Assembly: GCF_050947335.1 (NCBI RefSeq)
Contig: NW_027473872.1
Span: 1 to 64,000 of the forward strand
Length of the DNA: 64,000 bases
Direction: 5' to 3'
From: Megachile rotundata
Lineage: Eukaryota; Arthropoda; Insecta; Hymenoptera; Megachilidae
A program made the translations under genes and the position numbers. The number at the start of each line of letters is the position of its first letter. The first letter of the stretch is position 1. The notes beneath the pieces are model-generated. The model saw nothing but the letters and a program-made list of their open reading frames with translations, ran no database searches and was not told the DNA's origin. Of the stretch, positions 1 to 12,763 are shown piece after piece.

Positions 1-1449
1 GATCGAACGACAATGACTATACTCACTTCTCTTATTATTATCAATCTTACTCATATTATTAGACATATTATGCTTATATGATCGATAGAACGACAATTAC
101 TATACTTATTACTCTCATTATTATCAATCTAACTCATATTATTAGCCATATTATGCTTATGTGATCGATAGAAGGACAATTACTATACTTATTACTCTTA
201 TTATTATGAATCTAACTCATATTATTAACCATATTATGCAGATATGATCGATAGCACGCCATTTACTACACTTATTACTCTTATTATTATCAATCTAACT
301 CAGATTATTAGCCATATTATGCTTATGTGATCGACAGAACGACAATTACTATACTTATTACGCTCACTGTTATCAATCTAACTCATATTATTAACCATAT
401 TATGCAGATATGATCGATAGAACTGACAATTAGTATACTCATTACTCTTATTATTATCAATCTACTCATATCATTAGCCATATTATGCTTATATGATCGA
501 TCGAACGACAATGACTATACTCACTTCTCTTATTATTATCAATCTAACTCATATTATTAACCATATTATACTAATATGATCGATAGAACGACAATTACTA
601 TACCTATTACACTCACTATTATCAATCTAACTCATATTATTAACCATATTATGCGGATATGATCGATAGCATGACAATTACTACACTTATTACTCTTATT
701 ATTATCAATCTAACTCATATTATTAACCATATTATGCAGATATGATCGATAGAACTACAATTAGTATACTCATTACTCTTATTATTATCAATCTAACTCA
801 TATTATTAGCCATATTATGCTTATGTGATCGACAGAACGACAATTACTATACCTATTACGCTCACTGTTATCAATCTAACTCATATTATTAACCATATTA
901 TGCACATATGATCGATAGGACGACAATTACTATACTTATTACTCTTATTATTATGAATCTAACTCATATTATTAACCATATTATGCAGATATGATCGATA
1001 GCACGACATTTACTGTACTTATTACTCTTACTGTTATCAATCTAACTCATATTATTAACCATATTATGCAGATATGATCGATAGAACTACAATTAGTATA
1101 CTCATTACTCTTATTATTATCAATCTAACTCATATCATTAGCCATATTATGCTTATATGATTGATCGAACGACAATGACTATACTCACTTCTCTTATTAT
1201 TATCAATCTTACTCATATTATTAGCCATATTATGCTTATATGATCGGTAGAACGATAATTACTATACTTATTACACTCACTGTTATCAATCTAACTCATA
1301 TTATTAACCATATTATGCAGATATGATCGATAGAACTACAATTAGTTTACTCCTTACTCTTATTATTATCAATCTAACTCATATGATTAGCCATATTATG
1401 CTTATATGATCGATAGAACGACAATTACTATATTCATTTCTCTTATTAT

Positions 1450-2516
1450 TATCAATCTAATTCATATTATTAGCCATATTATGCTTATATGATCGACAGA
1501 ACGACAATTACTATACTTATTACTCTCATTATTATCAGCCTAACTCATATTATTAGCCATATTATGCTAATATGATCGATAGAACGACAATTACTATACT
1601 TATTACACTCACTTTATCAATCTAACTCATATTATTAACCATATTATGCAGATATGATCGATAGCACGACATTTACTATACTTATTACTCTTATTGTTAT
1701 CAATCTAACTCATATTATTAACCATATTATGCAGATATGATCGATAGCACGACATTTACTATACTTATTACTCTTATTATTATCAATCTAACTCATATTA
1801 TTAGCCATATTAAGCTTATATGATCGATAGAACGACAATTACTATATTCATTTCCCTTATTGTTATCAATCTAACTCATATTATTAGCCATATTATGCTT
1901 ATATGATCGACAGAACGACTATTACTATATTTATTACTCTCATTATTATCAGCCTAATTCATATTATTAGCCATATTATGCTTATATGATCGATAGACGA
2001 CAATTACTATACTTATTACACTCACTGTTATCAATGTAACTCATATTATTGACCATATTATGCAGATATGATCGATAGAACTACAATTAGTATACTCCTT
2101 ACTCTTATTATTATCAATCTAACTCATATCATTAGCCATATTATGCTTATATGATCGATCGAACGACAATGACTATACTCACTTCTCTTATTATTATCAA
2201 TCTAACTCATATTATTAACCATATTATACTAATATGATCGATAGAACGACAATTACTATACCTATTACACTCACTATTATCAATCTAACTGATATTATTA
2301 ACCATATTATGCGGATATGATCGATAGCATGACAATTACTACACTTATTACTCTTATTATTATCAATCTAACTCATATTATTAACCATATTATGCAGACA
2401 TGATCGATAGAACTACAATTAGTATACTCATTACTCTTATTATTATCAATCTAACTCATATTATTAGCCATATTAAGCTTATATGATCGATAGAACGACA
2501 ATTACTATATTCATTT
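1450..2516 (+). repeat. Segmental copy P, first instance
   Basis: About 13 monomers that recur at 9245-10312, offset 7796 bp (94 monomers less 6 bp). Anchors shared by both copies are the rare word CAATGTAACTCATATTATTGACC parted at 2032 and 9828, and AACTGATATT at 2287 and 10083. This copy has lost one base near 1611, which the other keeps, so the offset is 7795 upstream of that point. The pair diverges at about 2517, where this copy reads ATTTCTCTTATTATT and the other ATTTCCCTTATTGTT. Edges are placed by eye to within one monomer. Confidence 0.75.
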
Positions 2517-2724
2517 CTCTTATTATTATCAATCTAATTCATATTATTAGCCATATTATGCTTATATGATCGACAGAACGACATTTACTATACTTATTAC
2601 TCTTATTATTATCAATCTAACTCATATTATTAGCCATATTAAGCTTATATGATCGATAGAACTACAATTAGTATACTCATTACTCTTATTATTATCAATC
2701 TAACTCATATTATTAGCCATATTA

Positions 2725-3290
2725 TGCTTATATGATCGACAGAACGACTATTACTATACTTATTACTCTCATTATTATCAGCCTAACTCATATTATTAGC
2801 CATATTATGCTTATATGATCGATAGACGACAATTACTATACTCATTACTCTTATTATTATCAATCTAACTCATATTATTAGCCATATTATGCTTATATGA
2901 TCGATAGAACGACAATTACTGTACTCATTACACTTATTATTATCAATCTAACTCATGTTATTAACCATATTATGCTAATATGATCGATAGAACGACAATT
3001 ACTATACTTATTACACTCACTATTATCAATCTAACTCATATTATAACCATATTATGCAGATATGATCGATATAACGACAATTACTATACTTATTACACTC
3101 ACTATTATCAATCTAACTCATATTATTAACCATATTATGCAGATATGATGGATAGCACGACATTTACTGTACTTATTACTCTTATTGTTATCAATCTAAC
3201 TCATATTATTAACAATATTATGCAGATATGATCGATAGAACTACAATTAGTATACTCCTTACTCTTATTATTATCAATCTAACTCATATT
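2725..3290 (+). repeat. Segmental copy Q, first instance
   Basis: About seven monomers that match 8116-8682 at offset 5391 to 5392. Order: GACAGAACGACTATT monomer, GATAGACGAC (82 bp), the GTACTCATTACAC monomer (2921 and 8312), an A monomer with a CACTCACT middle, J (GATCGATATAACGAC), K (GATGGATAGCACGAC at 3147 and 8539). The AACAATATTATG tail follows K in both. A base is missing here near 3042 and another near 3291. Confidence 0.7.
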
Positions 3291-3459
3291 ATTAGCATAT
3301 TATGCTTATATGATCGATAGAACGACAATTACTATATTCATTTCTCTTATTATTATCAATCTAACTCATATTATTAGCCATATTATGCTTGTATGATCGA
3401 CAGAACGACTATTACTATACTCATTACTCTTATTATTATCAATCTAACTCATATTATTA

Positions 3460-5330
3460 GCCATATTATGCTAATATGATCGATAGAACGACAATTACTA
3501 TACTTATTACACTCACTATTATCAGTCTAACTCATATTATTAACCATATTATGCAGATATGATCGATAGCACGACATTTACTACACTTATTACTCTTATT
3601 ATTATCAATCTAATTCAGATTATTAGCCATATTATGCTTATGTGATCGACAGAACGACAATTACTATACTTATTACGCTCACTGTTATCAATCTAACTCA
3701 TATTATTAACCATATTATGCACATATGAATCGATAGAACGACAATTACTATACTTATTACTCTTATTATTATGAATCTAACTCATATTATTAACCATATT
3801 ATGCAGATATGATCGATAGCACGACATTTACTGTACTTATTACTCTTACTGTTATCAATCTAACTCATATTATTAACCATATTATGCAGATATGATCGAT
3901 AGAACTACAATTAGTATACTCATTACTCTTATTATTATCAATCTACTCATATTATTAGCCATATTATGCTTATATGATCGATAGAACGACAATTACTATA
4001 CTCATTACTCTTATAATTATCAATCTAACTCATATTGTTAGCCATATTATGCTTATATGATCGATAGGACGACAATTACTATACTTATTACTCTTATTAT
4101 TATCAATCTAACTCATATTATTAGCCATATTATGCTTATATGATCGGTAGAACGATAATTACTATACCTATTACTCTTATTATTATCACTCTAACTCATA
4201 TCATTAGCCATATTATGCTTATATGATCGATCGAACGACAATGACTATACTCACTTCTCTTATTATTATCAATCTAACTCATATCATTAGCCATATTATG
4301 CCTTATATGATTGATCGAACGACAATGACTATACTCACTTCTCTATTATTATCAATCTTACTCATATTATTAGCCATATTATGCTAATATGATCGATAGA
4401 ACGACATTACTATACTTATTACACTCACTATTATCAATCTAACTCATATTATTAACCATATTATGCAGATATGATCGATAGCACGACATTTACTATACTT
4501 ATTACTCTTATTGTTATCAATCTAACTCATATTATTAACCATATTATGCAGACATGATCGATAGAACTACAATTAGTATACTCCTTACTCTTATTATTAT
4601 CAATCTAACTCATATTATTAGCCATATTATGCTTATATGATCGATAGAACGACAATTACTATATTCATTTCTCTTATTATTATCAATCTAACTCATATTA
4701 TTAGCCATATTATGCTTATATGATCGATAGAAAGACAATTACTATACTTATTACACTCACTGTTATCAATCTAACTCATATTATTAACCACATTATGCAA
4801 ATATGATCGATAGAACGACAATTACTATACTCATTACTCTTATTATTATCAGCCTAACTCATATTATAAGCCATATTATGCTAATATGATCGATAGAACG
4901 GCAATTACTATACGTATTACACTCACTATTATCAATCTAACTCATATTATTAACCATATTATGCAGATATGATCGATAGAAAGACAATTACTATACTCAT
5001 TTCTCTTATTATTATCAATCTAACTCATATTATTAGCCATATTATGCTTATATGACCGATAGAACGACAATTACTATACTTATTACTCTCATTATTATCA
5101 ATCTAACTCATATTATTAGCCATATTATGCTTATGTGATCGATAGAAGGACAATTACTATACTTATTACTCTTATTATTATGAATCTAACTCATATTATT
5201 AACCATATTATGCAGATATGATCGATAGCACGCCATTTACTACACTTATTACTCTTATTATTATCAATCTAACTCAGATTATTAGCCATATTATGCAGAT
5301 ATGATCGATAGAACTACAATTAGTATACTC
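3460..5330 (+). repeat. 28-monomer tandem block R, first copy
   Basis: About 1.87 kb repeated at 5783-7654, one 28-monomer step (2323-2324 bp) away. Anchors: TAATTCAGATTATT at 3611 and 5934; GAAAGACAATT near 4730 and 7054, followed by the rare tail AACCACATTATGCAAAT; GCACGCCATTTACTACAC near 5226 and 7550. This copy carries five private homopolymer-length changes that the other lacks, plus substitutions such as TTATAATTATC near 4014 and TACGTATTAC near 4912. Confidence 0.8.
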
Positions 5331-5940
5331 CTTACTCTTATTATTATCAATCTAACTCATATTATTAGCCATATTATGCTTGTATGATCGATAGAACGAC
5401 AATTACTATATTCATTTCTCTTATTATTATCAATCTAACTCATATTATTAGCCATATTATGCTTATACGATCGGTAGAACGATAATTACTATACCTATTA
5501 CTCCTATTATTATCAATCTAACTCATATCATTAGCCATATTATGCTTATATGATCGATCGAACGACAATGGCTATACTCACTTCTCTTATTATTATCAAT
5601 CTAACTCATATTATTAGCCATATTATGCTTATATGATCGATAGAACGACAATTACTATATTCATTTCTCTTATTATTATCAATCTAATTCATATTATTAG
5701 CCATATTATGCTTATATGATCGACAGAACGACAATTACTATACTTATTACTCTCATTATTATCAGCCTAACTCATATTATTAGCCATATTATGCTAATAT
5801 GATCGATAGAACGACAATTACTATACTTATTACACTCACTATTATCAGTCTAACTCATATTATTAACCATATTATGCAGATATGATCGATAGCACGACAT
5901 TTACTACACTTATTACTCTTATTATTATCAATCTAATTCA
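5293..5940 (+). repeat. Segmental copy S, first instance
   Basis: About eight monomers repeated at 8612-9259, offset 3319 (40 monomers less 1 bp). Both start with a B monomer ending in GCTTGTATGATCG (5378 and 8697) and run through G with the rare TACCTATTACTCCTATT, then D with CAATGGCTATACTC. The match stops sharply at 5941 (G) against 9260 (T). Confidence 0.75.
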
Positions 5941-7654
5941 GATTATTAGCCATATTATGCTTATGTGATCGACAGAACGACAATTACTATACTTATTACG
6001 CTCACTGTTATCAATCTAACTCATATTATTAACCATATTATGCACATATGATCGATAGAACGACAATTACTATACTTATTACTCTTATTATTATGAATCT
6101 AACTCATATTATTAACCATATTATGCAGATATGATCGATAGCACGACATTTACTGTACTTATTACTCTTACTGTTATCAATCTAACTCATATTATTAACC
6201 ATATTATGCAGATATGATCGATAGAACTACAATTAGTATACTCATTACTCTTATTATTATCAATCTAACTCATATTATTAGCCATATTATGCTTATATGA
6301 TCGATAGAACGACAATTACTATACTCATTACTCTTATTATTATCAATCTAACTCATATTGTTAGCCATATTATGCTTATATGATCGATAGGACGACAATT
6401 ACTATACTTATTACTCTTATTATTATCAATCTAACTCATATTATTAGGCATATTATGCTTATATGATCGGTAGAACGATAATTACTATACCTATTACTCT
6501 TATTATTATCAATCTAACTCATATCATTAGCCATATTATGCTTATATGATCGATCGAACGACAATGACTATACTCACTTCTCTTATTATTATCAATCTAA
6601 CTCATATCATTAGCCATATTATGCTTATATGATTGATCGAACGACAATGACTATACTCACTTCTCTTATTATTATCAATCTTACTCATATTATTAGCCAT
6701 ATTATGCTAATATGATCGATAGAACGACAATTACTATACTTATTACACTCACTATTATCAATCTAACTCATATTATTAACCATATTATGCAGATATGATC
6801 GATAGCACGACATTTACTATACTTATTACTCTTATTGTTATCAATCTAACTCATATTATTAACCATATTATGCAGACATGATCGATAGAACTACAATTAG
6901 TATACTCCTTACTCTTATTATTATCAATCTAACTCATATTATTAGCCATATTATGCTTATATGATCGATAGAACGACAATTACTATATTCATTTCTCTTA
7001 TTATTATCAATCTAACTCATATTATTAGCCATATTATGCTTATATGATCGATAGAAAGACAATTACTATACTTATTACACTCACTGTTATCAATCTAACT
7101 CATATTATTAACCACATTATGCAAATATGATCGATAGAACGACAATTACTATACTCATTACTCTTATTATTATCAGCCTAACTCATATTATAAGCCATAT
7201 TATGCTAATATGATCGATAGAACGGCAATTACTATACTTATTACACTCACTATTATCAATCTAACTCATATTATTAACCATATTATGCAGATATGATCGA
7301 TAGAAAGACAATTACTATACTCATTTCTCTTATTATTATCAATCTAACTCATATTATTAGCCATATTATGCTTATATGACCGATAGAACGACAATTACTA
7401 TACTTATTACTCTCATTATTATCAATCTAACTCATATTATTAGCCATATTATGCTTATGTGATCGATAGAAGGACAATTACTATACTTATTACTCTTATT
7501 ATTATGAATCTAACTCATATTATTAACCATATTATGCAGATATGATCGATAGCACGCCATTTACTACACTTATTACTCTTATTATTATCAATCTAACTCA
7601 GATTATTAGCCATATTATGCAGATATGATCGATAGAACTACAATTAGTATACTC
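5783..7654 (+). repeat. 28-monomer tandem block R, second copy
   Basis: Second copy of block R and the cleaner of the two in indels. It contains, in order, the CAGTCTAACTC monomer, C, E-like and H monomers, two D monomers, the ACTAAT-tailed monomers and the TATTATAAGCC tail at 7186. Its 5494-7205 part is also the source or sister of 24906-26700. Confidence 0.8.
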
Positions 7655-7694
7655 ATTACTCTTATTATTATCAATCTAACTCATATCATTAGCC

Positions 7695-8690
7695 ATATTA
7701 TGCTTATATGATCGGTCGAACGACAATGACTATACTCACTTCTCTTATTATTATCAATCTAACTCATATTATTAATCATATTATACTAATATGATCGATA
7801 GAACGACAATTACTATACCTATTACACTCACTATTATCAATCTAACTCATATTATTAACCATATTATGCGGATATGATCGATAGCATGACAATTACTACA
7901 CTTATTACTCTTATTAATATCAATCTAACTCATATTATTGACCATATTATGCAGACATGATCGATAGAACTACAATTAGTATACTCATTACTCTTATTAT
8001 TATCAATCTAACTCATATTATTAGCCATATTAAGCTTATATGATCGATAGAACGACAATTACTATATTCATTTCCCTTATTGTTATCAATCTAACTCATA
8101 TTATTAGCCATATTATGCTTGTATGATCGACAGAACGACTATTACTATACCTATTACTCTCATTATTATCAGCCTAACTCATATTATTAGCCATATTATG
8201 CTTATATAATCGATAGACGACAATTACTATACTCATTACTCTTATTATTATCAATCTAACTCATATTATTAGCCATATTATGCTTATATGATCGATAGAA
8301 CGACAATTACTGTACTCATTACACTTATTATTATCAATCTAACTCATGTTATTAACCATATTATGCTAATATGATCGATAGAACGACAATTACTATACTT
8401 ATTACACTCACTATTATCAATCTAACTCATATTATTATCCATATTATGCAGATATGATCGATATAACGACAATTACTATACTTATTACACTCACTATTAT
8501 CAATTTAACTCATATTATTAACCATATTATGCAGATATGATGGATAGCACGACACTTACTGTACTTATTACTCTTATTGTTATCAATCTAACTCATATTA
8601 TTAACAATATTATGCAGATATGATCGATAGAACTACAATTAGTATACTCCTTACTCTTATTATTATCAATCTAACTCATATTATTAGCCA
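7695..8690 (+). repeat. Block T, distant early copy
   Basis: Twelve monomers matching 19970-20965 at a constant 12275-bp offset (GATC at 7710 and 19985, GCTTGTATG at 8117 and 20392, K at 8539 and 20814). Substitutions set it apart: GATCGGTCGAACG, the AATCAT tail near 7770, ATTGACC near 7938, TACCTATTACTCTC near 8150 and GACACTTACTG near 8553. It is therefore an older relative of the 16.8-24.9 kb blocks. Confidence 0.75.
8116..8682 (+). repeat. Segmental copy Q, second instance
   Basis: Partner of 2725-3290. Distinguishing substitutions include TATAATCGATAGACGAC near 8205 in place of TATGATCGATAGACGAC, and CATATTATTATCC near 8431 in place of the AACC tail. The TATAATCGATAG form recurs near 18157, 20480 and 23385, which ties this copy to the later 28-monomer blocks rather than to 2725-3290 alone. 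Confidence 0.7.
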
Positions 8691-9259
8691 TATTATGCTT
8701 GTATGATCGATAGAACGACAATTACTATATTCATTTCTCTTATTATTATCAATCTAACTCATATTATTAGCCATATTATGCTTATATGATCGGTAGAACG
8801 ATAATTACTATACCTATTACTCCTATTATTATCAATCTAACTCATATCATTAGCCATATTATGCTTATATGATCGATCGAACGACAATGGCTATACTCAC
8901 TTCTCTTATTATTATCAATCTAACTCATATTATTAGCCATATTATGCTTATATGATCGATAGAACGACAATTACTATATTCATTTCTCTTATTATTATCA
9001 ATCTAATTCATATTATTAGCCATATTATGCTTATATGATCGACAGAACGACAATTACTATACTTATTACTCTCATTATTATCAGCCTAACTCATATTATT
9101 AGCCATATTATGCTAATATGATCGATAGAACGACAATTACTATACTTATTACACTCACTATTATCAGTCTAACTCATATTATTAACCATATTATGCAGAT
9201 ATGATCGATAGCACGACATTTACTACACTTATTACTCTTATTATTATCAATCTAATTCA
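8612..9259 (+). repeat. Segmental copy S, second instance
   Basis: Partner of 5293-5940. It differs at the G monomer head (TATATGATCGG here, TATACGATCGG there) and leaves the match at TAATTCATATT in place of TAATTCAGATT. Confidence 0.75.
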
Positions 9260-10312
9260 TATTATTAGCCATATTATGCTTATATGATCGACAGAACGAC
9301 AATTACTATACTTATTACTCTCATTATTGTCAGCCTAACTCATATTATTAGCCATATTATGCTAATATGATCGATAGAACGACAATTACTATACTTATTA
9401 CACTCACTATTATCAATCTAACTCGTATTATTAACCATATTATGCAGATATGATCGATAGCACGACATTTACTATACTTATTACTCTTATTGTTATCAAT
9501 CTAACTCATATTATTAACCATATTATGCAGATATGATCGATAGCACGACATTTACTATACTTATTACTCTTATTATTATCAATCTAACTCATATTATTAG
9601 CCATATTAAGCTTATATGATCGATAGAACGACAATTACTATATTCATTTCCCTTATTGTTATCAATCTAACTCATATTATTAGCCATATTATGCTTATAT
9701 GATCGACAGAACGACTATTACTATACTTATTACTCTCATTATTATCAGCCTAATTCATATTATTAGCCATATTATGCTTATATGATCGATAGACGACAAT
9801 TACTATACTTATTACACTCACTGTTATCAATGTAACTCATATTATTGACCATATTATGCAGATATGATCGATAGAACTACAATTAGTATACTCCTTACTC
9901 TTATTATTATCAATCTAACTCATATCATTAGCCATATTATGCTTATATGATCGATCGAACGACAATGACTATACTCACTTCTCTTATTATTATCAATCTA
10001 ACTCATATTATTAACCATATTATACTAATATGATCGATAGAACGACAATTACTATACCTATTACACTCACTATTATCAATCTAACTGATATTATTAACCA
10101 TATTATGCGGATATGATCGATAGCATGACAATTACTACACTTATTACTCTTATTATTATCAATCTAACTCATATTATTAACCATATTATGCAGACATGAT
10201 CGATAGAACTACAATTAGTATACTCATTACTCTTATTATTATCAATCTAACTCATATTATTAGCCATATTAAGCTTATATGATCGATAGAACGACAATTA
10301 CTATATTCATTT
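9245..10312 (+). repeat. Segmental copy P, second instance
   Basis: Downstream partner of 1450-2516. It holds the same monomer order, including the 82-bp GATAGACGAC monomer, the GACC-tailed monomer, the D monomer (GATCGATCGAACGAC), the tail ATTATACTAAT and the GCATGACAATTACTACAC monomer. It carries its own substitutions, such as ACTCGTATT near 9421 and ATTGTCAGCC near 9328, so it is not a fresh copy. Confidence 0.75.
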
Positions 10313-10359
10313 CCCTTATTGTTATCAATCTAACTCATGTTATTAACCATATTATGCTA

Positions 10360-12763
10360 ATATGATCGATAGAACGACTATTACTATACTTATTACACTC
10401 ACTATTATCAATCTAACTCATATTATTAACCATATTATGCAGATATGATCGATATAACGACAATTACTATACTTATTACACTCACTATTATCAATCTAAC
10501 TCATATTATTAACCATATTATGCAGATATGATGGATAGCACGACATTTACTGTACTTATTACTCTTATTGTTATCAATCTAACTCATATTATTAACAATA
10601 TTATGCAGATATGATCGATAGAACTACAATTAGTATACTCCTTACTCTTATTATTATCAATCTAACTCATATTATTAGCCATATTATGCTTATATGATCG
10701 ATAGAACGACAATTACTATATTCATTTCTCTTATTATTATCAATCTAACTCATATTATTAGCCATATTATGCTTATATGATCGGTAGAACGATAATTACT
10801 ATACCTATTACTCCTATTATTATCAATCTAACTCATATCATTAGCCATATTATGCTTATATGATCGATCGAACGACAATGGCTATACTCACTTCACTTAT
10901 TATTATCAATCTAACTCATATTATTAGCCATATTATGCTTATATGATCGATAGAACGACAATTACTATATTCATTTCTCTTATTATTATCAATCTAATTC
11001 ATATTATTAGCCATATTATGCTTATATGATCGACAGAACGACAATCACTATACTTATTACTCTCATTATTATCAGCCTAACTCATATTATTAGCCATATT
11101 ATGCTAATATGATCGATAGAACGACAATTACTATACTTATTACACTCACTATTATCAATCTAACTTATATTATTAACCATATTATGCAGATATGATCGAT
11201 AGCACGACATTTACTACACTTATTACTCTTATTATTATCAATCTAACTCAGATTATTAGCCATATTATGCAGATATGATCGATAGAGCTACAATTAGTAT
11301 ACTCATTACTCTTATTATTATCAATCTGACTCATATTATTAGCCATATTAAGCTTATATGATCGATAGAACGACAATTACTATATTCATTTCCCTTATTG
11401 TTATCAATCTAACTCATATTATTAGCCATATTATGCTTATATGATCGACAGAACGACTATTACTATACTTATTACTCTCATTATTATCAGCCTAACTCAT
11501 ATTATTAGCCATATTATGCTTATATGATCGATAGACGACAATTACTATACTTATTACACTCACTGTTATCAATGTAACTCATATTATTGACCATATTATG
11601 CAGATATGATCGATAGAACTACAATTAGTATACTCCTTACTCTTATTATTATCAATCTAACTCATATCATTAGCCATATTATGCTTATATGATCGATCGA
11701 ACGACAATGACTATACTCACTTCTCTTATTATTATCAATCTAACTCATATTATTAACCATATTATGCAGATATGATCGATAGCACGACATTTACTACACT
11801 TATTACTCTTATTATTATCAATCTAACTCAGATTATTAGCCATATTATGCTTATGTGATCGACAGAACGACAATTACTATACTTATTACGCTCACTGTTA
11901 TCAATCTAACTCATATTATTAACCATATTATGCACATATGATCGATAGAACGACAATTACTATACTTATTACTCTTATTATTATGAATCTAACTCATATT
12001 ATTAACCATATTATGCAGATATGATCGATAGCACGACATTTACTGTACTTATTACTCTTACTGTTATCAATCTAACTCATATTATTAACCATATTATGCA
12101 GATATGATCGATAGAACTACAATTAGTATACTCATTACTCTTATTATTATCAATCTAACTCATATTATTAGCCATATTATGCTTATATGATCGATAGAAC
12201 GACAATTACTATACTCATTACTCTTATTATTATCAATCTAACTCATATTGTTAGCCATATTATGCTTATATGATCGATAGGACGACAATTACTATACTTA
12301 TTACTCTTATTATTATCAATCTAACTCATATTATTAGCCATATTATGCTTATATGATCGGTAGAACGATAATTACTATACATATTACTCTTATTATTATC
12401 AATCTAACTCATATCATTAGCCATATTATGCTTACATGATCGATCGAACGACAATGACTATACTCACTTCTCTTATTATTATCAATCTAACTCATATTAT
12501 TAGCCATATTATGCTTATATGATCGATAGAACGACAATTACTATACTTATTACACTCACTGTTATCAATCTAACTCATATTATTAACCATATTATGCAGA
12601 TATGATCGATAGAACTACAATTAGTTTACTCCTTACTCTTATTATTATCAATCTAACTCATATTATTAACCATATTATGCAGATAATCGATAGAAAGACA
12701 ATTACTATACTCATTTCTCTTACTATTATCAATCTAACTCACATTATTAGCCATATTATGCTT
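10360..12763 (+). repeat. 2404-bp tandem duplication, copy 1
   Basis: First of two adjacent 29-monomer units. Anchors 2404 bp apart are AGAACGACTATT at 10371 and 12775, K at 10530 and 12934, the unique GATAGAGCTAC monomer (GATC at 11277 and 13681), and AGATAATCGA, a 2-bp deletion form, at 12681 and 15085. The unit is 3 bp short of 29 times 83 because it holds that deletion and one 82-bp GATAGACGAC monomer. The only mismatch I found between copies is A at 12381 against C at 14785. Rare words shared by both include CACTTCACTTATT, GACAATCACTATAC and GCTTACATGATCG. Confidence 0.88.
10530..10612 (+). repeat. K monomer, marker of the higher-order period
   Basis: K monomers replace GATCGATAG with GATGGATAGCACGAC, which removes the GATC, and are normally followed by a tail AACAATATTATG. 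Their GATGG words start at 3147, 8539, 10530, 12934, 16084, 18491, 20814, 23719, 28448, 30854, 38051, 38217, 40375 and 40624. Several steps are close to 28 or 29 monomers (2404, 2407, 2323, 2406, 2324), while others are 24, 35, 38, 57, 3 or 2 monomers. K is usually preceded by a J monomer (GATCGATATAACGAC). The right array has only a GATGGATAGAACGAC form near 62274, which looks independent. Confidence 0.85.

Larger units (their letters stand above)
1..4410 (+). other. Stretch with an excess of private 1-bp indels
   Basis: Ten single-base length changes lie here, near 424, 463, 1611, 3042, 3291, 3727, 3946, 4298, 4352 and 4404. Eight change the length of a homopolymer (for example AA to A, C to CC, TT to T). 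Later copies of the same segments lack those I could pair: 3727, 3946, 4298, 4352 and 4404 against the copy about 2324 bp downstream, and 1611 against the copy near 9407. I noticed no comparable private cluster in the next 12 kb. Residual long-read consensus error is the simplest reading; a genuinely older, decaying array edge is the alternative. Confidence 0.7.
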
